Below are positions 51,685 to 63,527 of a stretch of DNA of 64,000 nucleotides, piece by piece. Positions within the stretch are counted from its first letter, which is position 1; every line of letters starts with the position of its first letter. The DNA is taken from assembly GCA_033807775.1 (NCBI GenBank), contig CM066315.1, positions 63,372,320 to 63,436,319 of the forward strand, given 5' to 3'. The notes below the pieces were generated by a model. The model was given only the letters and a program-made list of their open reading frames with translations, made no database searches and was not told the DNA's origin. A program made the position numbers and the translations under genes. The stretch comes from Saussurea involucrata. Lineage: Eukaryota; Streptophyta; Magnoliopsida; Asterales; Asteraceae.

Positions 51685-52660
51685 GGTGTTGGCTATGACA
51701 GGACTTCCACCATGTCCTCGTGAGGCACCAACAAATGGCGGCTTGACTTGGGGTGTTCCGGTTGGGGCACGGAAGCCTCCAACTTAGTGAAATACCGGCG
51801 CTTGTGTCCTAGGAAAGGTTGTTCGTCCAAATGGCACTAGACTCGAGGTGTGTGGAATAAAGTTCGTTGGCCGGGGCAGGAGCCTACCTTGTTCAATATC
51901 AGTAAACACCGAATGTGTTGCCGATAGAAGTTGTGTTGAATCCCCTGTGCTGAATGAAACATCGGCTTGTCGAGAAGCCGATGAGTGGCTTTGTGGGGTT
52001 GTGCACTGCATGGCTGGGTCCACCATGTCTGTTTCAATGCGCAACGGCGCTGTACGCTCGTTGGCAGTGGATGTGGCTACCCGTCTTATATCGGTTTGGG
52101 GAGGGTCACGAGTTAAAACTTTGTGTGACCCTGTCTCAGTCTCTCCCATTTCTTTTCTAGCAATCTCTTGGCTCACCATCTCAACATTTTCAACTACAAC
52201 ACCCTCATCTCGCCTTATGACACCAGTTTCGCCTGAGAGTCCGACGTTTCGGGTGGAATCAGCATCGGAACTCTCTATTCGATGTCTCAAACCAACATGT
52301 CTTGGTATCAAATGCACATCGGGGTCGTGATATGAATCGGAATCCGAGTCAGCGGCATTAATAACATCATGCCTGGGTTGGGTAGTGGCTTCATCCTCCG
52401 AAGGAGAAGCAGATATAACATCATCAGCTCCGTCAGCAGAATCCCATGACACATCATCATAAAAAATTTTGAGTTTGGTAGCTTTGGATGTAGATGCCAG
52501 ACCAGCAGTCCTCGCCATATTACCCTCTCTCTTTCTTACTCTTCTCCTCACCTCTCCCTGTTCAGGAACCACGTTCTTGAACCTGCTCGACTTGTTGACC
52601 CTCACCGCCTAATTGGTTGGCACTGTGGGTAGGTCTCTCCGGATCTGGCTGGACGATCAG
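51685..52660 (-). pseudogene. Accessory ORF3 of copia C, basic and acidic middle segment
   Basis: FKNVVPEQGEVRRRVRKRE starts the segment and aligns with the basic stretch of copy B. An acidic part and a Ser/Thr-rich end (HSSASRQADVSFSTGDSTQLLSATHS as separate short blocks) follow. Frame changes near 52660 and a TGA/TAG near 51783 interrupt it. Confidence 0.75.
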
Positions 52661-52678
52661 TGCATTATCTATTCTATA

Positions 52679-53605
52679 CTATCTAACTACCTCAGACTGT
52701 TGGTCTACATAGGCAAGCACGTCTTCAGGTATGACTGCGATGTGGGCGAAGTTGATTGGAGCTGGCATCTTTAGAAAGTGCATCCATTGACTCGTGCCTT
52801 GGATTGCATTGGGTCGTCTTGGTATCTCCTGATTGCTTTCCATGATTTGGTGAATAATAATCTGCAGAAACCTTTGATATGGCACGAAATAGCGATTCTT
52901 GATAGGCTTTGACTTGTCACCGACTATCTCTATGAGTTCATTCCATATAATGATAGCAAAGTCGATGCGGCGGTTGAATGCAATAGCATGGAATAGCCTG
53001 AGAGTGGCTATGTTGCATTTATCAAGACCTGTGTGTTTCGATGTCATACAGCGGCTAATGATGGAAAATAAAGTATACCAGACCCTTGGGAGAAACTTCC
53101 TCTTGAAGTTAGAAGAACGGGTAAGGACTGAGTTGTTCGGGGTTTGATATCCCAAGCTGCGAATATCTGCAAACAGTTGTTCCTCGGGAACCATGTCTTC
53201 AAAGTCATTACTATATGGTAGATCCCAGGCTCGTCGGAGTCGTTTCAGGGTAAGACGGGCATCGAAATGATCGACCTTGGTGGTGAAATGTTGACCCCGT
53301 CTGTGAGTTGGGTGAAATTGCAGTGTATGCCAGAATTGTTGAAGGTAGATCACTGGTACGATGACAAACTTGGTAAGTGCAGTGCGAAGTGGATGACCGC
53401 GGATGATTTCCAGAATAATGCGGTTCTCGAAATCCACACTGAGATCCAGATGGTGGTTGTTGTCTAGGAGTGCAAGATGGAGACTACTTGGTAACAGTTC
53501 TTCATCTAAGTCATGTGCGTTCACCGATGGATGCGAGGATCGGTGAGACGGAATGCCAGTGTTCTCGTCAAAAGAGTGACCATCATTGTGTCTTACATTT
53601 GCCAT
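52679..53605 (-). pseudogene. Accessory ORF3 of copia C, N-terminal domain, best preserved copy
   Basis: The ATG at 53605 opens 308 uninterrupted residues: MANVRHNDG, RSSHPSVNAHD, VIYLQQFWHTLQF, LFADIRSLGYQ, RVWYTLFSIISRCMTSKHTGLDK, AIIIWNELIEIVGDK and, beyond the stop in copy B, IMESNQEIPRRPN and IPEDVLAYVDQQSE. It is predicted to be a soluble, mostly helical domain with no signal peptide or membrane segment. CCAG lies directly before the ATG, a candidate splice acceptor. Function unknown. Confidence 0.82.
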
Positions 53606-53679
53606 CTGGTGTCGAATAGAATCAGTATAGTGCCAAAAATTGGATTTTCATGAAAATTTGTCGAACATTTCCTAAGTAC

Positions 53680-53850
53680 TGGGGTTATCGCAAGACACAA
53701 GGAAAAGTTGTCGCAAGTGGGGTTTATCGCAATACAAAGGACGCGATAAAGTTTTATCGCAACCAATGGCTTGCGATAAAGATGAACACAAGTATGTTGC
53801 GACATCTATGAACATAAAGAACACTGAAGGTTGCGATAACAATGAACACG
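53680..53850. repeat. TATCGCAA/TTGCGATA palindrome cluster, intron side (copia C)
   Basis: About eight motif copies lie between the predicted donor and the ORF3 ATG, as in copies A and B. Confidence 0.85.
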
Positions 53851-54098
53851 AAATATTTCCTAAGTGTTCAACCTAGAAACCTAACTTTTTCGTACAAAAT
53901 CAATTTGTAACTTATTCTACTAGGCTCGCAATGCACACAGAAGCATATCCCTATCATTCTAACATGTAATAAACACAAACACAGTGATTAAAGGACAGAA
54001 TACGAAAAGTCAGTTAAGGGGTTCGACTTCTAAGTCCTAAAACGATTGTAGAACATGATTCAACGGATGAAAAGAAGTAAAAATCACAGAAAATGTAC

Positions 54099-54256
54099 CT
54101 TGAAGTGACTCTGAGCGAAATGGAATCGTGTAGACCACAAAAACTTCGAAAATCACAGTTTCGTGCTTAAGTTCGTGAGAGAGTATTGAGAGTTGGGAAG
54201 AAGACAAATGGTTTGAAAACCGTCGTATATATAGGGTTTTGAGACAAGTAACACAT
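54099..54256 (-). promoter_or_regulatory. Candidate internal promoter and leader exon for ORF3 (copia C)
   Basis: On the minus strand a degenerate G-box (CCATGTG, about 54255) precedes TATATATA (54233-54226). A leader with CTCTCAATACTCTCTC follows, then TTCAAG before GTACAT (donor at 54098-54097). The distance to the ATG is about 493 bp. Sequence outside the TATA box and leader has diverged much from A and B, so keeping the layout is informative. Confidence 0.6.
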
Positions 54257-54297
54257 GGCAGCAAATGAGTGGTCCAACGTTTGACCATCCACAATGT

Positions 54298-54545
54298 CAG
54301 GTTATCGCAAGAATAAGAATGCGATAAACCTCAATGTTATCGCAAGAGGCAAGGTGCGATAACATCACCCAACTTTAATCGCAACAAGGTGTTGCGATAA
54401 ACATTGTTCCCCCTTGTTATCGCAAGGTAAGGTTGCGATAAACCGTGTTATCGCAAGAAGCATGTTGTGATAAAACCTAAAGGTATTTTATTGCAAGTAG
54501 CTTGATGCGATAAAACCTTTTATCGCAAGCCCATAGGTGCGATAA
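54298..54545. repeat. TATCGCAA/TTGCGATA palindrome cluster, upstream side (copia C)
   Basis: About twelve motif copies occur, including several hairpin pairs (TTATCGCAAG with GGTGCGATAAC or TGTTGCGATAAA). Confidence 0.85.
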
Positions 54546-55080
54546 CTTCAACACTTAGACATTTTTCAAAATATTTTTCAAGAAATTTCAAAAAGATTTT
54601 ATCACATTGGATGATGTCCAACTTCCAATTGATTAAGCACTCAAAACAAGGTTTTCACTCCCCCTTAAAGGATGCAAAGATTTTGGAAATTTTTTTTTCA
54701 TCATTGAAGAGTTAGTGTTAAAGCAGTTTAGAATACTTACCTTGTTGTCTTCCCGTATTCCCATGTCATCTATACTTACAAGATATGTCAGTTATGCACA
54801 CTCCCCCTATTCTTGTGCATATAATCTGTACTAAACTCCCCCTTAGACCATGAACACATCTCATGCAGATACAAGTATCATATATGATCTCAAATACAAC
54901 ATTAAAGGAAAAGAGAATAACAAGTTGAACAAACATTTGAAAAAAAAAGTCATGAAAATTTAAATAACATATATTGAGAATAGAATATGATGAAAATTTG
55001 AGTGTATCAATCTAGATACAATATCTAGATTGAGATACAAATATTTCCATCTATTATATGATCAATATAGGAAAGTTAAA
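54546..55080. other. pol 3' flank of copia C, noncoding
   Basis: Corresponds to 10206-10706 and 26665-27150. It has CTCCCCCTTA words at 54656, 54800 and 54835 but no ORF. Confidence 0.65.
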
Positions 55081-55927
55081 CTTTCATGTTCAACATGCCC
55101 AACTTGGATACTAAGAAATTAAAGCATTTTTCATCCAAGGCTTTTATGAAAAGATCGGCAAGTTGATACTCAGTTGTAACAAAGTATAATTCAATTGCTC
55201 CTTTCTCAACATGATCTTAAATAAAATGATACCTGATGTCGATATGTTTAGTCTTGGTGTGTTGGACATGATTAGCAGATATGGCAATCGCGCTTTTACT
55301 GTCACAATATATGGGGATCTTCTCATATTTGAACTCGTAGTCCATGAGTTGGGTCTTCATCCACAGCACTTATGAACAACAGCTGGCCGTAGATACATAC
55401 TCTGCCTCCACAGTTGATGTTGACACACAGTTCTGCTTCTTAGATGACCAGCTCACGAGTTTGTCTCCCAAAAACTGTACATGTCCCGATGTGCTATTCC
55501 TGTCGAGCATGCTTCCTCCATAATCCACGTCTGAGTATGCGGTGAGTTCGTATCCCATCCATTTTGGATACCACAGTCCGAGGTACGGTGTGCCTTTCAA
55601 ATATCGAAAGATTCTTTTGACAGCGCCAAGGTGTGATGCCTTAGGTTTAGCCTGAAATCTTTCACACAGACAAGATGCAAACATAATATCTGGACGACTC
55701 GCAGTTAAGTACATTAGTGACCCTACCATTCCTCTATAATTCTTAAGATCAACATCCTCACCATCAGGATCTGGACCGATCTTAGATCCTGGAGCCATAG
55801 GAGTACCAATTGATGTACAGTTTTCCATCTTGAATTTCTTCAAGATATCAAACACGTACTTCGATTGATTGATGAAGATCCCTGTTGAGAATTGCTTGAC
55901 TTGTAATCCGAGAAAGAAGTTAATCTC
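55081..55927 (-). pseudogene. RNase H and 3' part of RT of copia C
   Basis: INFFLGLQVKQFSTGIFINQSKYVF and KNYRGMVGSLMYLTASRPDI precede the RNase H motifs LTAYSDVDYGGSMLDRNSTSG, VSWSSKKQNCVSTSTVEAEY and, in a lower piece, the KHI-like end. A TAA near 55369 replaces the Gln of CCSQVLW, and a frameshift lies near 55220. The frame meets the gypsy element at 55927; its continuation is at 62892. Confidence 0.85.
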
Positions 55928-57485
55928 TGTAACGACCCGGTATCCCAAAACATACATAATATACAACAATTAACATTTCATACACAACGTCGTTACTTTC
56001 ATAACAAAATACTTGATAATTCACATTCGGTCCCACAGTCTCAAAACTATACAATACAAAAGAAACGTAAACATATCCTAATCTTCGTCAGCTAGCAACC
56101 GCATCCTATGCTTTATCCTTCCCTTTGCTAACAAAAGATCCTTGACCTGGAATACATATTTTTGAAAGGAAAATGAGGGTTAGACCAAAAGGTCTAGTGA
56201 GAAAATCCCTGTCAGTTTAGAAATCCTTTTTATAAAAACACACATATACCACAAATAATTAAATACCAAGTAAGACTCGTGCACTGTGCTCAACTCCTCA
56301 TCCTCATTCCCATGGCCATATTAGTTGGTTGCGAGCCAACAACACCGCTGTACAACAACTACAGCACCGTTGTACAACAACTACAGCAAACACCTCCGCC
56401 GACTACAGTTTCGACTAACGTATATTCGTGTAGTGTAATGCACAGATAAATACAATATATATATGTACCAATATATCATATTGTCATTTATAAAACTTTC
56501 ATTACATTTCAATCACATATCCATCTCAATCATAAACACGTAATCACACCATATATCACGTATCCAATCCATACATATCCATCTCATATATATATCACAT
56601 ATATATGTATCCCAGTTGAAAACGTTTTTAAAAGTAAAACTCACCTCAATCGCTTATCCATAAACACTTCCAAGCCTTTCTCCAAAAGATTAAGTCTTTT
56701 AATCCAAATGCACAGAATCTGAAACAGATTAAATACAAATATCCCCTTACCATTTGAACACATGAACTCTAGATAAATCTACCTAACTCTCGCCATCAAA
56801 ACAACCAAACAGCTATAGTTTCCGGACAGCCCAAAGCAACCCGGACAACCCAACTTTTCCAGACAACATAACTAACCCGGATAACATGAATTATCCGGAC
56901 AGCACAGACCAATCCGGACAACACAAGGGATCCGGACACCAAAGTAATCCGGACGTCATCCGATATCTAATTCATCCGGAAACCATCAACGAATCATCCG
57001 GACACTATCAATAAAACTACCCGGACACCACCAAAGAAACTACCCGGACACATTCATATCATCCGGACACCTCTGACTGTTTATCCCATTTTCACCCAGG
57101 AATTGACAGAATCATTAACAGATGTGATTTCGACTATTCTACTCCGATAGGAACTATCTAATAGCAATTACAAACATAAAATACAAAGAAACATACCTCA
57201 GATTCACTTCCAAGCATACCAATTGAAGCCTTAACCTAGCTTTTCTTCTTTTCTCCTTCTTGCCTCCAAACACACACACACACTATGCAAATATCTGGAT
57301 AATATCTGAGTTGCTTAAGAGATAATATCAAACTTATTTACCATTCCAGCCCTTAAACTATTCAACAATGACCCCAACACCCTTAACTTGTAAATTCACC
57401 TAACTTACCCTAAACATCAACTTTAAAGTTAACTAAACTTAACGGAAAGGGGATTTTAACTAACGAACTTACCCGGGGTATTACA
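55928..57485 (-). repeat. 3' LTR of the non-autonomous gypsy element
   Basis: 1558 bp. It differs from the other LTR by a 22-bp tandem copy (CACCGTTGTACAACAACTAC, near 56365), a shorter TA run near 56595 and scattered substitutions. The TCCGGAC array is at 56818-57070. Confidence 0.92.
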
Positions 57486-60400
57486 TTATCTCCCCCTTAA
57501 AAGAATTCCGTCCCGGAATTCGGTTAAGCGAAAAGGTATAAATACTTAGTTTTCACTACTACCTCAAATTCAATCAAAACAAAATATTCTACTATCTTAA
57601 AAATAAGATCATCCCTCAATTCTCTTTTCCACTTAGAGTCAAAACTAATAATCTTTTGATGAACAAGTATGCTATTCTCAATATTACCAAGACACCAATA
57701 ATTTTAATTCCACACAAAAATTCCACCCCTTTTAAAACAATGATAACCACCAACTTATTAATACTAACCACACTTTACACACATCATCCGCAATTTATTC
57801 AATTATTCCATCCCACAAAGTCGATCCCAATTTTAAAATAATCAAATCCCCCGAATATTCAAAATAACTCGATAGATCACTTATATCACAAAAAGAAAAT
57901 TACTTATACCCACATGAAACTAATCCAAATAACACCACCTTTTATGCTTACTCGGAACATTTACCACGCTAATATTACTTTTTACTCCATCAATCTTTCA
58001 CGACAAACTTCGTGTTCTATGCTTTTACAATACTAACTCAAAAACCTAAACATACACTTTCCATATAAAACTTGCTTAGCAATTACAATCTATTTCTTAT
58101 ACTCTTCCATGAAATAAAATTATACTCAACAAAATCATTTTTTTTATTATGGATAAGTTCCTTAATTTTAACAAACCCGTATACCTCATTCTACCATTCC
58201 TATTTCTCATGCTAGCATAGCATAACCACGATAATCACACATCAATACTTAATTACTCTTGCCACTAAATCATTCATCAAAATCATATTCACACATACAA
58301 GACCAAGCCTAATTAAACGGTTCCACTAAAAGTTACAATATCAATCCAACACTCTAAAAATAACAACACTCTACTCTCCCATAAATCACAGAATCAACTT
58401 GGAGTATCACCTTAACCCGCTGTTAAACTTTTCTCCATAGACTATACACAACTCTATCGTCGCTTCTCTAACCCAAAATACGTCTAAGACAGACAACACT
58501 TTCTCGCATGAATTACACCGATCACGAACCATATATAACAATTGATTCCCACACTTGCCACAACATCACTCTCGCACTACTATCATGTCCTATCCAATGG
58601 TCCTTCATCCTGAGCATTACATTCGACTACTTTCCTCCACTCTCTCCTCAATATAAAACATGTTTTCCACAAGGACAACTCACTAGAAGGTGCTCACCTA
58701 TGAGCTAGCTTTCTTTCACTTCCAAACCAACCACACACACCCAATTTCAATGATTACCATATTTAACCAACAATTTCACCACACCTCATACCAGGAACTC
58801 AACCGAGTTAATCCGAAATCACACTCAATGCTCGAAGCAACCACACACTTTTCATTTCTCAAACGGTAATACTCCACTCCTTAGCTAACCATCTACTGCC
58901 ACTCCATTCACTTATTCTCGAATAACAATACTACGCACCACCTATACATCCATGCCTTTCCACACATACTTTTGTCATATCTGAACAACTTATAAACAAA
59001 ATCCCGAGCAGAGGTTTTCACTTACACTCATCCCATATCATCACTAATCCACCACTTAACCTTACAAAAATTCATTAATACCACACCTCACACGCTCATT
59101 AATTATAAACTGCCACCATCTTATCCACATCACCCCAAACATTTAAACAATACCCTTTTTGATAGCGTCAACAATCACAATGAGTATAATCTTCACAACA
59201 CACTAAACTGTCGTCTTCATGACCAGGTCAAGACTTCACACACTACCGTTATTCTCCACACATAATCCTCACGTTCCACACACTACTATTATTCTTTACA
59301 CTCAGGCCATCACACTTCACACATTTAACAAAATCAGAACAACAGCAATTAAGCACACCCATCACACTTCCTAACAGAACCCACTTCATCCAAAGCTTCA
59401 TAACCAACTTATACCCCCACCGTTCTCACTTGAGGAAAAACACAAGACTTTTCATAGTGTAAAAATCAAACTTTTCAACCTATCCAATACCCAGACCCAT
59501 CGCCGATAATATTACATCAAGTAACGTAACGCTACTTATTACCATTCCACCACAAGGATTCACTTCCACCCTTTCTAATCTTACCGTAAATAAAACCATT
59601 CTTACATAACCAAGCAATAGTTCAAACTACAATCATACCGACATTCCGAATTCAAAAGCTTGACTCCACATAAGGGTATTGCACAGTGGTCTCAACTTTT
59701 CATCACCTTATTAAGCCAGGTACGACATTGATAATTGTTCTCCACTGTGCAATCCGACTCCAAACATACTAACAACTTCACAACAGCATGCAATCAACAA
59801 TTACGTAGAAATGAACATGTAAACAAATCGCATGCTTATATAAACGTTTTCACATCGCGTAATATAAAACCTTTTAAATAATTTAATCCGATCAACATGC
59901 TCGTAACCATAATCAGTTATGAAAACCTTTCGTAAAACTTTTCATTCACACAAAGAAGGTAAGGGAACTCACCTTAGCCTTAGCACTTCGACACACGCTC
60001 CGGGATACACTTTAGTTCAAACCGAATACCTAAATTGGTGCCACAAAAATGGTGTTAAACCATCTAATTACATCCTCAAAACATTCCCAATAATCCCTAA
60101 GACCAAACCCCCAATCAACACTTCGATCCTAGACCCGAACGAACGGCGAAACGGGAACAAGGTTTTGGGAACAGGGCTTGGCGCCCCAAGTGGCGCGCCT
60201 CCAGACGCGCAGCTAGATGCGCAAAGCACTGGTCTGCCCCCTTCACGAGACTTCTCTCAAAAATCAAGGGTTTCTCATCCTTAAACTTCCCAAATTAGTT
60301 CTAAGGCTCCCAAATCGATATTTTTGATACCATAAACATTAAGAACTAATAACCATCATTTTAAACGACATAAAACTCATCAAATCTATCACTCCAAAAC

Positions 60401-61332
60401 TCAAAAACTCAATCCATGGAAAAATGAAGATCTATCAAGCAAACATGATGAAGCTTCTTACTGATTTGATCAAAATTCATAGGGAATCAATCCTAAAATC
60501 ATTTGCCTTCTTTCTTATGGATTAAAACTCAACCAACAATTGGATTATCAAATCCCCAACCATAAACTTGCCTAATCAATATATAGAAGAAAAGAAGAAG
60601 AAATCAAACTTTGAAGAAGATGACTCATACCATGCTGCAACTCTTCCTTTACACTTCCAATTGAATTTGCTAACAATTGAAAACTTTAAATCAATCCCCC
60701 AACCATTCCTTACTTTCATCATAACCTCACTTATTCCAGTATATCAACTTTATCTTCTCATACCGAATTACCGAGGATCACTTATCATTACCTACTCAAA
60801 AGTTTGAACAAGATCAAGTTCCAACACCATCCTATGCTTACTACTACCTCGAATTCTAACAAGATTATCGAAAATAACTTAATAGGCACTCCACACCCGT
60901 CTATATCGCCAACACAATTATCTAGTTCTTTTCTAATGCACACAAGCAACAAAAGAACGAAAACACAATTAATTCAGTGTGCACCGAAGTCAAATAACAC
61001 TTTAGCACGTGTAGAGTTTATATAAATATACCTGTCTTCGTTTCTATCCATACGTCGAGTCCGACTTGCCACTCTGTCGATTCAACAAGGTTAATATACA
61101 CATAAGCACATACCCCATATAACAAGGTATTCCAGTTCAAACATGCACCTGTAAGATCACAATTACACTGGCCAGGTGTAATCTGAAATTACCTTACATG
61201 ATGTTCCTTCTACCTTTTATACTTAGCATCCCAAGGTTCTAATATATCAAGAACATCCTACTTCACATGCAGTTTAAGTCTAGGTACGGGTACAAATACC
61301 TAAATCCCTTAAACTAGGGCTCTGATACCATC
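57486..61332 (-). other. Internal region of the non-autonomous gypsy element
   Basis: On the minus strand, 61332-61050 matches the chromoviral leader to the start of gag (GACTGGCAAGT). It then jumps near 61035 to the protease start (AACTCTACACGTG, equal to 4009), so gag is missing. 60960-60770 is a degraded protease remnant (GGTGTGGAGTGCCTATT). From 60770 to 57550 I see no coding similarity. The plus strand there is strikingly poor in G and rich in ACAC/CATCA words. 59940-60240 contains a local GC-rich block (GGCGCCCCAAGTGGCGCGCC). 57500-57540 matches the chromoviral 3' end with its PPT. Confidence 0.7.
61316..61331 (-). promoter_or_regulatory. Primer-binding site of the non-autonomous gypsy element
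   Basis: On the minus strand, ATGGTATCAGAGCCC follows the 5' LTR. It is the consensus form; the chromovirus at 2487 has one substitution. Confidence 0.88.
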
Positions 61333-62886
61333 TGTAACGACCCGGTATCCCAAAACATACATAATATACAACAATTAACATTTCATACACAACGTCGTTA
61401 CTTTCATAACAAAATACATGATAATTCACATTCGGTCCCATAGTCTCAAAACTATACGATACAAAAGAAACGTAAACATATCCTAATCTTCGTCAGCTAG
61501 CAACCGCATCCTATGCTTTATCCTTCCCTTTGCTAACAAAAGATCCTTGACCTGGAATACATATTTTTGAAAGGAAAATGAGGGTTAGACCAAAAGGTCT
61601 AGTGAGAAAATCCCTGTCAGTTTAGAAATCCTTTTTATAAAAACACACATATACCACAAATAATTAAATACCAAGTAAGACTCGTGCACTGTGCTCAACT
61701 CCTCATACTCTCTCTCATCCTCATTCCCATGGCCATATTAGTTGGTTGCGAGCCAACAACACCGCTGTACAACAACTACAGCAAACACCTTCGCCGACTA
61801 CAGTTTCGACTAACGTATATTCGTGTAGTGTAATGCACAGATAAATACAATATATATATGTACCAATATATCATATCGTCATTTATAAAACTTTCATTAC
61901 ATTTCAATCACATATCCATCTCAATCATAAACACGTAATCACACCATATATCACGTATCCAATCCATACATATCCATCTCATATATATATATATCACATA
62001 TATATGTATCCCAGTTGAAAACGTTTTTAAAAGTAAAACTCACCTCGATCGCTTATCCATAAACACTTCCAAGCCTTTCTCCAAAAGATTCAGTCTTTTA
62101 ATCCAAATCCACAGAATCTGAAACAGATTAAATACAAATATCCCCTTACCATTTGAACACATGAACTCTAGATAAATCTACCTAACTCTCGCCATCAAAA
62201 CAACCAAACAACTATAGTTTCCGGACAGCCCAAAGCAATCCGGACAGCCCAACTTTTCTGGACAGCATAACTAACCCGGATAACATGAATTATCCGGACA
62301 ACACAGACCAATCCGGACAACACAAGGGATCCGGACACCAAAGTAATCCGGACGTCATCCGGTATCTAATTCATCCGGAAACCATCAACGAATCGTCCGG
62401 ACACTATCAATAAAACTACCCGGACACCACCAAAGAAACTACCCGGACACATTCATATCATCCGGACACCTCTGACTGTTTATCCCATTTTCACCCAGAA
62501 ATCGACTGAATCATTAACAGATGTGATTTCGACTATTCTACTCCGATAGGAACTATCTAATAGCAATTACAAACATAAAATACAAAGAGACATACCTCAG
62601 ATTCACTTCCAAGCATACCAATTGAAGCCTTAACCTAGCTTTTCTTCTTTTCTCCTTCTTGCCTCCAAACACACACACACACACTATGCAAATATCTGGA
62701 TAATATCTGAGTTACTTAAGAGATAATATCAAACTTATTTACCATTCCAGCCCTTAAACTATTCAACAATGACCCCAACACCCTTAACTTGTAAATTCAC
62801 CTAACTTACCCTAAACATCAACTTTAAAGTTAACTAAACTTAACGGAAAGGGAATTTTAACTAACGAACTTACCCGGGGTATTACA
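61333..62886 (-). repeat. 5' LTR of the non-autonomous gypsy element
   Basis: 1554 bp, TCCGGAC array at 62218-62470. It carries an extra ACTCTCTCTC near 61706 compared with the 3' LTR. Confidence 0.92.
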
Positions 62887-62891
62887 ATCTC

Positions 62892-63518
62892 TCCCATCAT
62901 ACTCATCTGGAATCTGGTCATCATAATGTTAGAAAACCATGTACATAGTGCAGGGTTAGTCGAACCAAAAATAATGTCATCAACATAAATCTGTACTAGA
63001 AGAATTTCACCTTCCTAATGCAAAGTAAAGAGAGTTGTGTCGATTTTACCTTTTTCAAAGCCGACACCTAGTAGAAAAGTAGACAGAACTTCATACCAGT
63101 CACGTGGGGCTTACTTGAGACCGTAAAGAGCTTTGTCAAGAATATACACATGATCGGGTTTATATTTGTCCACAAAGCTTTCAGGTTGAGACACGTACAC
63201 TTCATCCTTCAGAACACCGTTCAAGAATGCAGTCTTCACGTCCATTTGATAAAAAGTGAAGTTCTTGTAGGTGGCAAAAGATAGGAACATCCTAATTGCC
63301 TCTATGCGAGCAACTGGTGCATACGTCTCGTCGTAGTCTATACCCTCTTGTTGCCTGTACCCTTTAGCTACTAGTCGTGCTTTGTTTCTCACAATTATGT
63401 CGTCTTCATCTTTCTTATTTTTCAGGACCCACTTTGTACCAATGACTGTGTTTCCTTTGGGTCTTGGAACTAATTTCCACACTTTCAGAGCTTCAAATTG
63501 ATTCAGCTCTTCTTGCAA
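62892..63518 (-). pseudogene. Reverse transcriptase of copia C, 5' and central part
   Basis: LVPRPKGNTVIGTKWVLKNKK, KARLVAKGYRQQEGIDYDE, MDVKTAFLNGVLKDEVYVSQ and LYGLK are intact in 63111-63518. The YVDDIIFGST region lies at 62960-63000. A TAA near 63110 replaces the Gln of GLKQAP, and another stop lies near 63015 in the TLHK region. The frame continues in 55927 after the gypsy element. Confidence 0.88.
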
Positions 63519-63527
63519 TGCAATAAT

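Larger units (their letters stand above)
55928..62886 (-). mobile_element. Non-autonomous gypsy element related to the chromovirus, inserted in copia C RT
   Basis: LTRs of 1558 and 1554 bp with TGTAATACC...GTCGTTACA ends (minus strand) and TSD ATCTC on both sides (55923-55927, 62887-62891). LTR, PBS, 5' leader and PPT regions match the chromovirus at 793-8115. The internal 3.85 kb has no gag, RT or integrase. I count about two dozen LTR substitutions by eye (roughly 1.5%), so it moved recently and must have used enzymes in trans. Confidence 0.92.

Noticed and set aside
59919..60284. 121-residue plus-strand ORF in the gypsy interior
   Set aside because: It runs antisense to the element, has low complexity and matches nothing I recognise; composition (few G) makes long stop-free runs likely.
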